From Eubacterium ruminantium (GTDB lineage: Bacteria > Bacillota > Clostridia > Lachnospirales > Lachnospiraceae), in contig FNUU01000001.1 of NCBI GenBank assembly GCA_900108205.1, positions 778,550 to 842,549 on the forward strand: 64,000 nt of DNA. The letters are read 5' to 3'. This document shows, in pieces, positions 46,476 through 56,193 of this stretch (position 1 is the first letter of the stretch; each line of letters opens with the position of its first letter). The notes under the pieces were generated by a model, which did no database searches, was not told where the DNA came from, and was given only the letters and a program-made list of their open reading frames with translations. A program made the translations under genes and the position numbers.

Positions 46476-47825
46476 TCAGTTGATATAGAATATAAATTCC
46501 TCATCTGACAGAACAACTCTGTCATTATCCTTCAGCTCAAGCATCCTGTCACGTCCTATATCAATTCCATTGATATGTGTTTTGTTTGTCGAGCCAAGAT
46601 CTTCAATGAAGTATTTATCTCCTATCACAGTTATACAGGCATGTTTTCTGCTTACAGTTCTGTTATTTATACAAATATCACTCTGTGGTGCAGAGCAAAC
46701 CTTGCCAATCACAGTTTTATCTTTAGTTATTCCATATTTATGTCCTGTTGAAACCTGAATAAGAACAGCCTTGTCTTCTTTCTTTGAACCATCTGATGTC
46801 AGCAAGGTCGTAACATCCATATCCGGTTTGATATATCGTGTTTTTCCTTCTCCATCAGCATCCTCTTCCGAACCATAATCATCATTTGATACCTCAAAAA
46901 ATGTATTCTGTCTAAGGCTCGGTGTTTCAGGCTTGCTTAAGGTTGCCGTTGATGACAGATCCTCATAGTTTACTGAACCCTGTTGCTGATAATACGGATT
47001 TCCATACTGTGTCTGCCACTTATTCTGATACTGATCATAGTATGCAGAAGAATTCTGATTTGAATTTTGCCCATTCACATATGTATTATTATACAACTGT
47101 GATTGTCCTGCAGTATATGAAGCACCCTGCGATTGTGATTGTCCTTCGGCATATGAAGCATCCTGTGGCTGCGCTTGTCCTGCAGCATATGCCCCCCCCT
47201 GCGATGGTGCTTGCCCTGCAGCATATGAAGCATCATGTGGCTGCGCTTGTTCTTCTGTATATGGTGTACTATATTTCTGTGATTGCTCCTGTATATATGT
47301 ATTATTCTGCGTCTGGTACTGACTATACGTAGAATCCTGTCCCTGCGCTTGTTCTTCTGTATATGGTGAAACATATTGGTGTGGTTGTTCCTGAGTATAA
47401 ACAGTATTTTGTGGCTTTACCTGTCCTTCCGCATATAAGACATTGTATTGCTGCGGCTGTCCCTGCACATATGAAGCATTATTATATTGTGATGTTTCAT
47501 TTGGTATATTCTTCTGTGGATTATTATACTCAGTCTGACTATTGAAAACCGAATTACTATTCGTTGAATAATTATATTCTGTTCCATAGCTAACTGTACT
47601 TGGAGCCCCAAATGCAGAACCGGCATTGACATTCATATTGGGCGCAATAAAATCAGCCGTACTGATTTCCTTTGACTTCTCAATCGAATTGGTAATTCCG
47701 GAACCATCCGCATTTCCACCATTATTCGATGCAGCCGAATCATTGCTGGCCGACCCACAGTATGGACATACATCATATTTATCACTGTCATAATAGTGAC
47801 CTTTTAAACATCTAACAACTTTCAT
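46476..47825 (-). CDS. Zinc-ribbon, glutamine-rich FHA protein
   Basis: A 449-residue soluble protein. It begins with a zinc-binding segment C..GHYYDSDKYDVCPYC that is shared with the next gene upstream. Residues about 100-270 are Gln/Tyr/Ala-rich repeats of about 12 residues (YAAGQAQPQDAS and variants), likely disordered. The C-terminal FHA has VSRKHACI and GSTNKTHING, but the conserved Arg of IGR is Lys (IGK). The stretch before it has KTRYIKPDMDVTTLLT, a candidate phosphothreonine site. It has no membrane helix and may be a phospho-dependent scaffold. Confidence 0.8.
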   Translation of the reverse strand: MKVVRCLKGHYYDSDKYDVCPYCGSASNDSAASNNGGNADGSGITNSIEKSKEISTADFIAPNMNVNAGSAFGAPSTVSYGTEYNYSTNSNSVFNSQTEYNNPQKNIPNETSQYNNASYVQGQPQQYNVLYAEGQVKPQNTVYTQEQPHQYVSPYTEEQAQGQDSTYSQYQTQNNTYIQEQSQKYSTPYTEEQAQPHDASYAAGQAPSQGGAYAAGQAQPQDASYAEGQSQSQGASYTAGQSQLYNNTYVNGQNSNQNSSAYYDQYQNKWQTQYGNPYYQQQGSVNYEDLSSTATLSKPETPSLRQNTFFEVSNDDYGSEEDADGEGKTRYIKPDMDVTTLLTSDGSKKEDKAVLIQVSTGHKYGITKDKTVIGKVCSAPQSDICINNRTVSRKHACITVIGDKYFIEDLGSTNKTHINGIDIGRDRMLELKDNDRVVLSDEEFIFYIN

Positions 47826-47942
47826 GACTTCATCCTCTACAATCAGTAATCACTCATCAGTTAACACCATTCATATGTATATAAAACATATAAAAAACAA
47901 CACAGTTTCAACAATCTATATATTTCTGCCGTTATATGATAC

Positions 47943-48719
47943 TTAATCTTCATTTACCCACGTAAAGTTTTCACCGCAGAAAGGCATAAAGACAAGTTCG
48001 GTTTTGCCAAGTTTCAACACATCATACGCTTTAAGCTCTATCGAATTTAAAACCACATCACCATTTACATAGAATAGTTCATGTGCGTCTCCCGGCATTG
48101 CTATAAATTTTCTGGAATTTGGCTCAAAAAGAACAATTGCATGCTTTATTCTTGATACACTATTATCTCCTTTTATAACAACATCCATACTTGTGTCTCT
48201 GCCTATAAAATTCTTGCCTACAACAAGATTTTTACTTAATCCTTTTTCTTCACCCTCTGTTACAACCAGCCATCCAACAACCGGATTGATCTGAACTCCG
48301 CCTGACTTTGACCCTACGCCATAGAATCCGACTGTAGCAGTATCATCCTTCTCTTCATTTACAGGACCAAATGGTCCTGATGAATCCGGCACATCATCTG
48401 AATCAAAAGGTCCAAAACTAGGTCCAGGAACCGTCTTATTTGTTGGAAATCCCTGATCCATATTAAACGGATTTCCTCCTGCCGGACCAAATCCTCCCTG
48501 TCCGCCAAATTGTACTCCAGGCATAGTCGGTGTATCCCCTGATCCACCTCCAAACTGAACCCCCGGCATAGTTGGTGTATCCTCTGATCCACCATATCCC
48601 ATAGGTCCACCTGCAGGTCCTCCAAAAGCACTGTCCACAACGCCGCCATTACAATATGGGCACATAGGATACTTGTCACCATCATAAAAATGGTTTTGGC
48701 TACACTTAACTAAGTTCAT
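47943..48719 (-). CDS. Zinc-ribbon protein with a degenerate FHA domain and TPTMPG repeats
   Basis: A 258-residue protein with the same zinc-ribbon start as the next gene downstream (CSQNHFYDGDKYPMCPYC). The middle is Gly/Pro-rich and includes two nearly identical DTPTMPGVQFGG blocks and a DTATVGFYG block, which look like threonine phosphorylation sites. The C-terminal FHA keeps IGRDTSMDVVI and VSRIKHAIV but has lost the NGT turn (PGDAHELFYVNG). It may be both substrate and reader of the neighbouring kinases. AAGGAGGAAG precedes the ATG; it starts 12 bp after the phosphatase gene. Confidence 0.8.
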   Translation of the reverse strand: MNLVKCSQNHFYDGDKYPMCPYCNGGVVDSAFGGPAGGPMGYGGSEDTPTMPGVQFGGGSGDTPTMPGVQFGGQGGFGPAGGNPFNMDQGFPTNKTVPGPSFGPFDSDDVPDSSGPFGPVNEEKDDTATVGFYGVGSKSGGVQINPVVGWLVVTEGEEKGLSKNLVVGKNFIGRDTSMDVVIKGDNSVSRIKHAIVLFEPNSRKFIAMPGDAHELFYVNGDVVLNSIELKAYDVLKLGKTELVFMPFCGENFTWVNED

Positions 48720-48731
48720 ACTCTTCCTCCT

Positions 48732-49727
48732 TTATGATAAATATTTATTATATTGCATCAGAACAATTGAAGTATTATCCTGACTTCTTTGCGTATATTT
48801 TAAAACGACATCCGTAAGTCTTCTGGCTGCCCTGACCATATCCGGTTCCTCGCACCAGACTGTATCCGCTATAACCTCATCGCTAAGTCGTTTGTATAAA
48901 CCATCACTGCATAGAAGAACTATATCATTCTCCTGAAGAACGATAGGAACGCCATTTTCATTGGTATCAATCAGCTCAAGGTTCCCTATGCCAAGAAAGC
49001 TTATCAGTCCCTCTCCGTGTTTTATCTTTCTATCATATTCTTCTTTGGAAATAAGACTTCTTTTAAGCTGTTCATCTAACATTAGTTTAAGATTATGATC
49101 CCTTGTAAGTCTTACTATCTTTCCATCCCTGATAAGGTATATTCTGCTGTCGCCAACCGACATCCAATACATTCTGTTGTCAAATACAACAGCCGACACC
49201 ACAGTTGTTCCGGCTTCCATGTATTCTCCGGCATCATTTTTCAGATTTGAAACTACCTCGTTCATCTTTTCAGCTTCATCCTTAAGGAAGCTTATAATAT
49301 TTGATTCATTTATAACATTTTTAGACGTAGCATTATAAAAATCCTCAGCAAACGTAAGAGTCGCCTTCTGGCTGGCTATTTCTCCCCCTTCAAGTCCACC
49401 CATTCCATCACATACAACTCCAACAGCAATACCATTCTCAACATTTGAAAACAGAGAATCCTGCTGATAATCTCTCGTTCCGAGAATGCTTGAACTGCCA
49501 ATCTTTATAGTTGGATGTTCGCCCAGTAAGCGAGTCGTATATTCCTGAATCTGATCCTCTGATATTCTAACTGTTTCACAATCCTCATCTAACCCTGTCA
49601 ATAAAGCCGAATCATCAGAGTTCTCCGCAAGCGCATCATTTGGAAGAATCCTGGTTTCAAGTTCCGAAGGATCGATAAGATTATTATTAATTGAATTTAT
49701 ATCCTCTCTGTTCTCTATTTTATCCAT
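48732..49727 (-). CDS. PP2C-type Ser/Thr protein phosphatase
   Basis: A 331-residue protein. Residues about 80-330 are a PP2C domain with the metal-binding blocks TRDYQQDSLF, VCDGMGG, VGDSRIYLI, LLCSDGLYKRL and SQDNTSIVL. The N-terminal 75 residues are acidic and contain ETRIL, ETVRIS and TTRLL segments that could be phosphorylated. It should remove phosphate from targets of the two kinases next to it. Its ATG overlaps the last 8 bases of the kinase-FHA gene, so the two are translationally coupled. Confidence 0.92.
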   Translation of the reverse strand: MDKIENREDINSINNNLIDPSELETRILPNDALAENSDDSALLTGLDEDCETVRISEDQIQEYTTRLLGEHPTIKIGSSSILGTRDYQQDSLFSNVENGIAVGVVCDGMGGLEGGEIASQKATLTFAEDFYNATSKNVINESNIISFLKDEAEKMNEVVSNLKNDAGEYMEAGTTVVSAVVFDNRMYWMSVGDSRIYLIRDGKIVRLTRDHNLKLMLDEQLKRSLISKEEYDRKIKHGEGLISFLGIGNLELIDTNENGVPIVLQENDIVLLCSDGLYKRLSDEVIADTVWCEEPDMVRAARRLTDVVLKYTQRSQDNTSIVLMQYNKYLS

Positions 49728-50967
49728 AGAATACTCCTAACTCCACCTGACACGTTGCTCCCCCCAGATAAATAAATGTACCCGGTGGAACAGTTATTAC
49801 TTTACCTTTGGTTAATCTATTCATACCGATATATGAACCATTTGAAGAATAATCTTCTACGTAGTATTGGTTTTCTTTTTTATTATACATAACCAAAAGA
49901 TGCGTTTTACTGACATGCCTTTCATCTACAACTATATTGGCAACACGCCCTATTGTATATCCGGTATTATCATTCAGTCTAAACTGCGATACAACCCTGT
50001 TATTAATGATAACCGAAACAAATGGAGTTACCGATACAGTAGGTACTGGCGGTACTGGTACTGATACTGGTGGTACTGGATGTACAGTTTCACCGCCATT
50101 TAACTTTAAATTATCAAGAAACTCGGTAATAGTCTGTGTCCTGTCTCTGTAATTTACTGCCAGGGCTTTATCAACCGCATCTGAAATATCCTGCCGGATT
50201 CCAAATTCAGTCAACTTTTGATAGCCATTGCTCATAATAGTCATCGGATCTTTCAGCTTAATACTTGTTAGCACAAAATAAATTGTAGCTGCCAGCGAGT
50301 AAACATCTGTCCACGTTCCCTGCTTACCATTGGTTGCATACTGCTCCATAGGTGCAAATCCAGGTTTCAAATATACTGAAAGCTTTTCACCATCTTTTCT
50401 GGTCAGACTTTTTGCATTTCCAAAATCAATAAGCTTAACACTGCCATTATTCTGAATAAATATATTATCAGGACCTATATCCCTATGAAAAACACCCTGA
50501 GAATGGACTCTGTTCAAAGCCTCCCCAACAGCTTTAATAATCGGTGCCAATTTTTCCCACGATAATTTTTTATCAATTTCTTCTTTACGTAAAGCATTAA
50601 GCGTTTTTCCGTATAGTCTTTCCATGGCAAAATAACATGTACCATTCTCCATAAAGAAATCAAACACACTTACAATCTGAGGTTCCTGATTAAACTTATA
50701 AAGAAGCATTGCTTCATCTGCAAACCTCTCCTTACTATGATTGAAAATGTTCTTGTACATATCTGAGGAAGGTACTATCTCGCAGCTGTGAGGCATTCTT
50801 ACGGTAACATCTTTCGGATATAATTCCTTTATAGCTACCATCTTACGATTCAGCATATCCTTCGCTTCGTAAGTAATACCAAAACCACCGTTTCCAAGTA
50901 CGTCAGTGACTATATATCTGTTATTCAGTTTTGTACCCATTGGCAAAGCAAATGCTGAACTTACCAT
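49720..50967 (-). CDS. Ser/Thr protein kinase with C-terminal FHA domain
   Basis: A 415-residue cytosolic kinase from the ATG at 50965-50967 (AGGTGG upstream). The kinase domain is complete: glycine loop GNGGFGITYEA, VAIKEL, catalytic HRDIGPDN, metal-binding LIDFGNA and the activation end GFAPMEQY. A Pro/Val-rich linker is followed by an FHA domain (IGRVANIVV, VSKTHLLV, SSNGSYIG). The kinase has no membrane helix. It can bind phosphorylated partners with its own FHA domain, which suits a relay from the PASTA kinase. The next gene is its probable phosphatase. Confidence 0.92.
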   Translation of the reverse strand: MVSSAFALPMGTKLNNRYIVTDVLGNGGFGITYEAKDMLNRKMVAIKELYPKDVTVRMPHSCEIVPSSDMYKNIFNHSKERFADEAMLLYKFNQEPQIVSVFDFFMENGTCYFAMERLYGKTLNALRKEEIDKKLSWEKLAPIIKAVGEALNRVHSQGVFHRDIGPDNIFIQNNGSVKLIDFGNAKSLTRKDGEKLSVYLKPGFAPMEQYATNGKQGTWTDVYSLAATIYFVLTSIKLKDPMTIMSNGYQKLTEFGIRQDISDAVDKALAVNYRDRTQTITEFLDNLKLNGGETVHPVPPVSVPVPPVPTVSVTPFVSVIINNRVVSQFRLNDNTGYTIGRVANIVVDERHVSKTHLLVMYNKKENQYYVEDYSSNGSYIGMNRLTKGKVITVPPGTFIYLGGATCQVELGVFYG

Positions 50968-50972
50968 CCTCG

Positions 50973-51755
50973 TCACCACCTAACAATTATTTCGAGAGAA
51001 CCCACCTTAATCCTGTCATCCTGATTCAATCGTCTCTTATGAGTAATCCTTACACCATTTAAAAATGTACCATTTGTTGTTTCAAGATCCTGTATATAGA
51101 AACTTCCCTCCCGGTATTCTATAACAAAATGCTGTCTGGAAATCGTCTCATCATCAATAGTGATCTCACAATTCTCAGCTCTTCCGACTATAGAGCTTCT
51201 GTTAATATATTCGGTAGTACTTTTTAGAAGAGTCTCTCCTGAAAAGACATCCATCTTGATCGGTACACCGATTTTTTTCTGAACAACCGGTTCATTCCTT
51301 ATTTCACCATTTAATGTTCTGTGTTCATTTTCAGCTATCTTATCCTTCTTTCTTCCACTCTTCACAACTATCATGATAACTGTCACGATCATAGCAATCA
51401 GAAGAACAGCACCGCCGATAATAAACCACATATATTTCTTCAAAAAGCTTTCCGATAATTCTTCTGAATTACTCTCAGACGAATCCGGCGTATTATTCTT
51501 TAATGACGTTGTTTTTTCACTGTTTCCTTCTTTATCAGTTTCGGTAGAAATATTCTCTTCCGTTGCCTCTGTTGATCCGGATACTTCACTATCCGTTTCA
51601 GGCTCATCCACCTGTTCTTTGTCATAAACTTCACTTTTTACACTCTTCATGGCAAAAACCGTTCTTTCAACAAGGAACATATTACATATAACAAATCCTA
51701 ATATAAGAACTGATACATATATGATCATTTTTCTTTTATTTTTAATATTTTTCAT
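50973..51755 (-). CDS. Membrane-anchored FHA protein
   Basis: A 260-residue protein with a hydrophobic N-terminus (signal anchor or cleavable signal, about residues 10-35), an acidic Ser/Thr-rich outer part, a membrane helix at about 109-132 (YMWFIIGGAVLLIAMIVTVI) and a cytosolic C-terminal FHA domain (VGRAENCEITI, ISRQHFVI, ETTNGTFLNG). It begins 32 bp after the PASTA kinase, so it may link that receptor-type kinase to phosphorylated proteins in the cytosol. Confidence 0.85.
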   Translation of the reverse strand: MKNIKNKRKMIIYVSVLILGFVICNMFLVERTVFAMKSVKSEVYDKEQVDEPETDSEVSGSTEATEENISTETDKEGNSEKTTSLKNNTPDSSESNSEELSESFLKKYMWFIIGGAVLLIAMIVTVIMIVVKSGRKKDKIAENEHRTLNGEIRNEPVVQKKIGVPIKMDVFSGETLLKSTTEYINRSSIVGRAENCEITIDDETISRQHFVIEYREGSFYIQDLETTNGTFLNGVRITHKRRLNQDDRIKVGSLEIIVRW

Positions 51756-51787
51756 GTAAATACCTCATTCCGTTTTTTGTTATATGC

Positions 51788-54700
51788 TTATGGAGATTCA
51801 TCCCAATAGATTGTCTTTGTTTCAACCTTGCGTGTACTATTTTCAGATACAGCATCCTCACTCCATTCTGACCAGGATGACCATACAGGTCTTCTGTATG
51901 TATATATGGTCGTTACTGTCTTTGTTCTGTCTCTGTATCTCCATTCATCATATGCATTAGTATTTATAACCTGACGTGTCGTTTCATTAAACCATGTATC
52001 TCCACTTCTGCCATATAAAGCTATTGATCCATCCCAGTCATATATACCAAGCGGTTGATCACTCCATCCTCTCTCAACATAATACTGGCAGTACTTACCG
52101 CTCCACCATCCAACAGAGGGTCCGCTCCATCCGGTTCCGTTTGAATATTGTGCATACTTACTGTAATTGTATTGAGTCTTATATGTTGCAGGTATTGTTC
52201 GTTTTTCAACCTCATGAGTATCAGTATTATAATCCGGATCTGGTTTTGTTCTTGACCACTGACTCCACGGATCCCATTCTCCATATGTGGTACTTGTATC
52301 CTCGTCATAATACTCCCAATCACTTCCAAGAGATCCCATTGAAGTTGTTGTTTTCATTTCATAACTTGTGACTGTCTTATATCTATAATACTTTACCGTT
52401 GTATTGTCACATACAGTAATATCAACATAACTGCCTTTTGAAACAGACGTTCCCGCTGAAGTCTTCTGACTCAATACCTTTCCGGAACTGCTGGAAGAAT
52501 CATGTTTATATGTTACATTACCAACCTCAAGATTATTTGACTTCAAAAGCTGGACCGCCGAATCGTAAGTTTTGCCAACAAGATCAGGTACTGTGACACC
52601 ATCATAATAATAAACTACGAGCGATACCTCTGTACCCTTCTTAACCTCTTTACCTCCTGCCGGACTCTGGGACTTCACTTTTCCATCATCGTCCTCATCA
52701 TTAGTCGGAACATATTCTAAATCACCTACCACAAGCCCTACATTGGTTATCTTTGATCTTGCACTTTTTTCACTTATTCCAACCACATTTGGTACAGTAA
52801 CCAATACTTCTTTATATCTGTAAACTGTTATACTGACAGCAGAGCCCTTATCAACTTCAGTTCCTGAGCTTGGATTCTGCTTGGCAACAACATCTTCTTT
52901 ACTTTTATCAGTTGTATCCGTGTAATCAACACTACCGACTTTCAGTCCGGCATTACTGATTGCTGTTTTTGCACTGTTTTCACTTTTCCCGATAACATCT
53001 GGTACTTTAACCTTAGGATTTACAGGCTCCGGTTCTGTATATTTATACACTGTAATGTTAACTGAAGAGCCTTTATCAACTTCAGCTCCTGAGCTTGGCT
53101 TCTGCTTAGCAACAACATCCGCTTTACTTTTATCAGTTGTTTCCGTGTACGTAACACTTCCGACCTTCAGTCCGGCATTACTGATTGCTGTCCTTGCGCT
53201 GCTTTCACTTTTTCCAATTACATCCGGTACTGTAACCTTAGGATTAACAGGCTCTGTTTCCGTATATTTATATACTGTAATATTAACTGCTGAGCCTTTA
53301 TCAACCTCTTCTCCTCCCTTTGGATTTTGTGAAGCCACTACGCCATCCTTGTCTTTGTCTTCAGTTTTCTTATAACTTATATTTCCTACAACAAGTCCGG
53401 CACTTTTAATATTTGATTTTGCACTGCTCTCACTTCTGCCAACTACATTCGGAACCGAAATTTTATCAGCAGGATTATATGGTTCATCACCACTATATTT
53501 GTAAATAACCAGATTAACTTTTTTATTCTTTTTGACAACTGAACCGGCTACCGGATTCTGTGATACTACTTTTCCATCTTTATTTTCGTCAGTTGTTTCT
53601 TTATAACTAATGCTTCCTACCGATAGCTGCGCAGCGCTAATTGACGATCTTGCACTGCTTTCACTTTTTCCAACAACGTCCGGTACTGTTGTATTACCAA
53701 TATTTATATCATCCTCAGGCTCATCCTCCGAACCATTTTCGGTGTCAGATGAATCATCTTCCGTAGAAGATCCTTTGTACTTATATACACTGAGATTAAC
53801 TGAACTACCCGGTTCCGCCTTCTGTCCCGCTGACGGATTCTGTTTTGATACCTTTCCATTCTGTTTTTCACTGGCCGTCTCAACATAAGTCACTTTGCCA
53901 ACTGCAAATCCGGCATTAACTATAGATTTTTTAGCAGTACTAAGCTTCTTGCCTACAACATCAGGTACTACACCATCAACGCCTTTTGAAATATAGATAG
54001 TAATCTCTGTCGGTTCACCATCTGTTGTTATTTCAACTTCTGTTCCGGCTTCTACACTCTGCCTTATTACATGATTCTTAGCAACAGTATCGTTTTCCTC
54101 CTCAACCAAAACTGCCTTTAAACCAACAGCCTCGATCATTTCCACAGCCTCATCTTTATCTTTAAACTGTACATCAGGGACACGAACTGTCATAATTCCA
54201 AGGCTAACCTTTACCTCTACGATATCCCCTTCCTTTGCGAGCATACCCACTTCCGGATCCTGTTCAAATATCTGTCCCTTTGGAATTGTTGTGCTATATG
54301 CAACCGATACTAGCTTTATATACAAATTTTTTTCTCGAATAGCTTTTTTACCATCTTCCCAGTTTTTTTCTTTAAGTTCAGGAACCTTTGTGGTCTTGGT
54401 ACTATCATAAGATGATATTCCGGTCGATACCTTAAGATCAACACTGCTTCCTTTATTTACTTCTGTATCAGGAGCTATACTCTGCTCATATATACATCCG
54501 GGAGCTATCTCGCTTTCTCCCTCTTCAGTCATATATGTTATTTCTAATTCATCAAGTTTCTGTTTACTTTCCTCAGCATCACAGCCAATATAGTTATCCA
54601 TATAGATAACCTTGCCACCTGCACTGACCGTGACTTCAACGGCAGTATTTATCTTTATTTCTTTACCGGCAACAACATTCTGCGACAAGATATAATCCTT

Positions 54701-55936
54701 AGGTATGGAATCTGACTCTATCTTATCAGTAACCTGTAGCAAAAGATTTTTCTCTTTAAGTATTTCTTCTGCTTCTTCAACAGTTTTATTTACAACATAT
54801 GGCATCTTCAATCCGCTTCTTAAACCGGGGATGATATCCGCGATTTTAATGACATTTGTTGCCAGTAAAATAATAAGCGTTGTAATTGCCACAGCTCCTG
54901 TGCCGGACACAATTTTTAACCATCGTGGCCATTTAGGAAGGATTTCTCCCCCTTTACCATCTCCTATTCTCTTTGTACCCTTAAGAAGCTGTTCCTTGAA
55001 TTCTCCTGCGCTTTGGGTTCTCTTTTCTATCTTAAGGTTCATCGCATTTAAAAGCGCATTTTGTTTATTTTTTGGAATCTTTACTCCCAGCTTGCGAGGT
55101 GTTTTTAATTCATCCTTTATGCCCCTTTCCATGGCATCCTGCGGAGTAATACCGGTAATCATTTTATATAATGTAGCTGCTGCCGCATATACATCTGACC
55201 AGGCTCCCTGGTCTCCTCTGCTTCGATACTGTTCCTGAGGTGCATACCCCTGCTTGACAATAACAGACAAACTCTTACTATGTGTGGAACTTGCATATCT
55301 TGCAGCACCAAAATCTATTAATTTAACTCTTCCATCATTTGTAACAAATATATTATCCGGGGAAATGTCTCTATGAAGAAGCCCAACACTATGAATCTGG
55401 GTAAGAGCATCAAGAATGGGTACGATATACATTATCGCCCTCTCAACTTCCATTCTACCTTCATATTCAAGAATATCTTTGATCGTTTTTCCTTCAAGAT
55501 ATTCCATGACTATGTATGCGGTATTATTTTCTTTAAAAGAGTCATAAACTTTTACAATACCTTCAATGTCTCTAAATGCAGCAAGTTTTCGCGCTTCTTC
55601 AACAAACTTATCGATTCCGTTTTCAAACTGCTCGTGTTTTTCCCCCTCAAACACCGTAACTGTATTTTCACCAGCTGATCTTGTTGAAAATTCACCGGGA
55701 AGGTATTCTTTTATGGCAATTTTATGATTAAGCATATAATCATATCCGATATATGTAACGCCAAAACCACCATATCCTATGCTTTTTCCAACAATGTATT
55801 TTCCTTGAAGAACAGTTCCCGGCATAAGATGATAGGGTTCCTTTGGTCCGGTGCCCTCAATATATCCGCAATATGGACAGACCTCAAAACGGTCATCGTA
55901 TTGTTCCATACACCCAAGACATATCTTCTTAGCCAT
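51788..55936 (-). CDS. Receptor Ser/Thr kinase with eleven PASTA repeats and a Trp-rich tail
   Basis: A 1382-residue protein. A zinc ribbon (CLGCMEQYDDRFEVCPYC) stands at residues 8-25. The kinase domain (about 45-310) has GYGGFGVTYIG, IAIKEY, HRDISPDN and LIDFGAAR and should be active. A membrane helix lies near 345-366. Outside follow eleven PASTA repeats (about 378-1178); repeats 8 and 9 are nearly identical, a sign of recent duplication. The last 200 residues are Trp/Tyr-rich with WDPWSQW and WSSWSEW motifs. PASTA kinases sense cell-wall fragments; three to five repeats is usual. A c-di-GMP riboswitch and terminator precede the gene. Confidence 0.93.
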   Translation of the reverse strand: MAKKICLGCMEQYDDRFEVCPYCGYIEGTGPKEPYHLMPGTVLQGKYIVGKSIGYGGFGVTYIGYDYMLNHKIAIKEYLPGEFSTRSAGENTVTVFEGEKHEQFENGIDKFVEEARKLAAFRDIEGIVKVYDSFKENNTAYIVMEYLEGKTIKDILEYEGRMEVERAIMYIVPILDALTQIHSVGLLHRDISPDNIFVTNDGRVKLIDFGAARYASSTHSKSLSVIVKQGYAPQEQYRSRGDQGAWSDVYAAAATLYKMITGITPQDAMERGIKDELKTPRKLGVKIPKNKQNALLNAMNLKIEKRTQSAGEFKEQLLKGTKRIGDGKGGEILPKWPRWLKIVSGTGAVAITTLIILLATNVIKIADIIPGLRSGLKMPYVVNKTVEEAEEILKEKNLLLQVTDKIESDSIPKDYILSQNVVAGKEIKINTAVEVTVSAGGKVIYMDNYIGCDAEESKQKLDELEITYMTEEGESEIAPGCIYEQSIAPDTEVNKGSSVDLKVSTGISSYDSTKTTKVPELKEKNWEDGKKAIREKNLYIKLVSVAYSTTIPKGQIFEQDPEVGMLAKEGDIVEVKVSLGIMTVRVPDVQFKDKDEAVEMIEAVGLKAVLVEEENDTVAKNHVIRQSVEAGTEVEITTDGEPTEITIYISKGVDGVVPDVVGKKLSTAKKSIVNAGFAVGKVTYVETASEKQNGKVSKQNPSAGQKAEPGSSVNLSVYKYKGSSTEDDSSDTENGSEDEPEDDINIGNTTVPDVVGKSESSARSSISAAQLSVGSISYKETTDENKDGKVVSQNPVAGSVVKKNKKVNLVIYKYSGDEPYNPADKISVPNVVGRSESSAKSNIKSAGLVVGNISYKKTEDKDKDGVVASQNPKGGEEVDKGSAVNITVYKYTETEPVNPKVTVPDVIGKSESSARTAISNAGLKVGSVTYTETTDKSKADVVAKQKPSSGAEVDKGSSVNITVYKYTEPEPVNPKVKVPDVIGKSENSAKTAISNAGLKVGSVDYTDTTDKSKEDVVAKQNPSSGTEVDKGSAVSITVYRYKEVLVTVPNVVGISEKSARSKITNVGLVVGDLEYVPTNDEDDDGKVKSQSPAGGKEVKKGTEVSLVVYYYDGVTVPDLVGKTYDSAVQLLKSNNLEVGNVTYKHDSSSSSGKVLSQKTSAGTSVSKGSYVDITVCDNTTVKYYRYKTVTSYEMKTTTSMGSLGSDWEYYDEDTSTTYGEWDPWSQWSRTKPDPDYNTDTHEVEKRTIPATYKTQYNYSKYAQYSNGTGWSGPSVGWWSGKYCQYYVERGWSDQPLGIYDWDGSIALYGRSGDTWFNETTRQVINTNAYDEWRYRDRTKTVTTIYTYRRPVWSSWSEWSEDAVSENSTRKVETKTIYWDESP

Positions 55937-55954
55937 ACTATTCCTCCGTTACAG

Positions 55955-55988
55955 AAAAACAAAAAGCCGCCACTTAAACAAGGCGACT
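55955..55988 (-). terminator. Terminator of the riboswitch before the PASTA kinase
   Basis: GTCGCC pairs with GGCGGC (55966-55987) and is followed by TTTTTGTTTTT on the minus strand. It stands between the aptamer and the ribosome site, so it is probably the expression platform. Confidence 0.8.
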
Positions 55989-55994
55989 TCATAT

Positions 55995-56075
55995 ATCAAA
56001 TAAACAACTGGCTGCCACCCCACAGGCCCTATAGTTTTGCGTCATACAGTTTCCTGTATTTTGCCTAAAAAATAT
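55995..56075 (-). promoter_or_regulatory. c-di-GMP-I (GEMM) riboswitch aptamer before the PASTA kinase
   Basis: On the minus strand the aptamer shows GGCAAAATA, a helix capped by a GAAA-type loop (CAGGAAACTG), the conserved GACGCAAA join, CTATAGGGCCT and the 3' element GGCAGCCAGTTG. These blocks and their order are the GEMM-I consensus. It lies between promoter and terminator and about 60-140 bp from the PASTA-kinase ATG. Confidence 0.85.
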
Positions 56076-56103
56076 TCTTCTATATAACGAACTCTATGCA
56101 TAT

Positions 56104-56132
56104 ATTATACGTTAAAAAGCATAAAAATGCAA
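56104..56132 (-). promoter_or_regulatory. Promoter of the riboswitch-PASTA-kinase operon
   Basis: On the minus strand TTGCAT (56127-56132), 17 bp and TATAAT (56104-56109). The -35 overlaps the terminator of the upstream pseudokinase gene. Confidence 0.75.
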
Positions 56133-56171
56133 CGCAAATTTCGCCATTGGCGACTACTTGCATTGCATTTT
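56125..56171 (-). terminator. Intrinsic terminator after the pseudokinase gene
   Basis: AAATGCAA plus GCAA pair with TTGC plus TTGCATTT around an inner CGCC/GGCG helix, followed by a short T run on the minus strand. Confidence 0.7.
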
Positions 56172-56193
56172 TACCTGTATCTTTTTGTATAAA

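Noticed and set aside
51788..52400. True thrombospondin type 1 domain at the PASTA kinase end
   Set aside because: WxxW motifs are present but the six-cysteine pattern of TSP1 is absent; it is described only as a Trp-rich tail.
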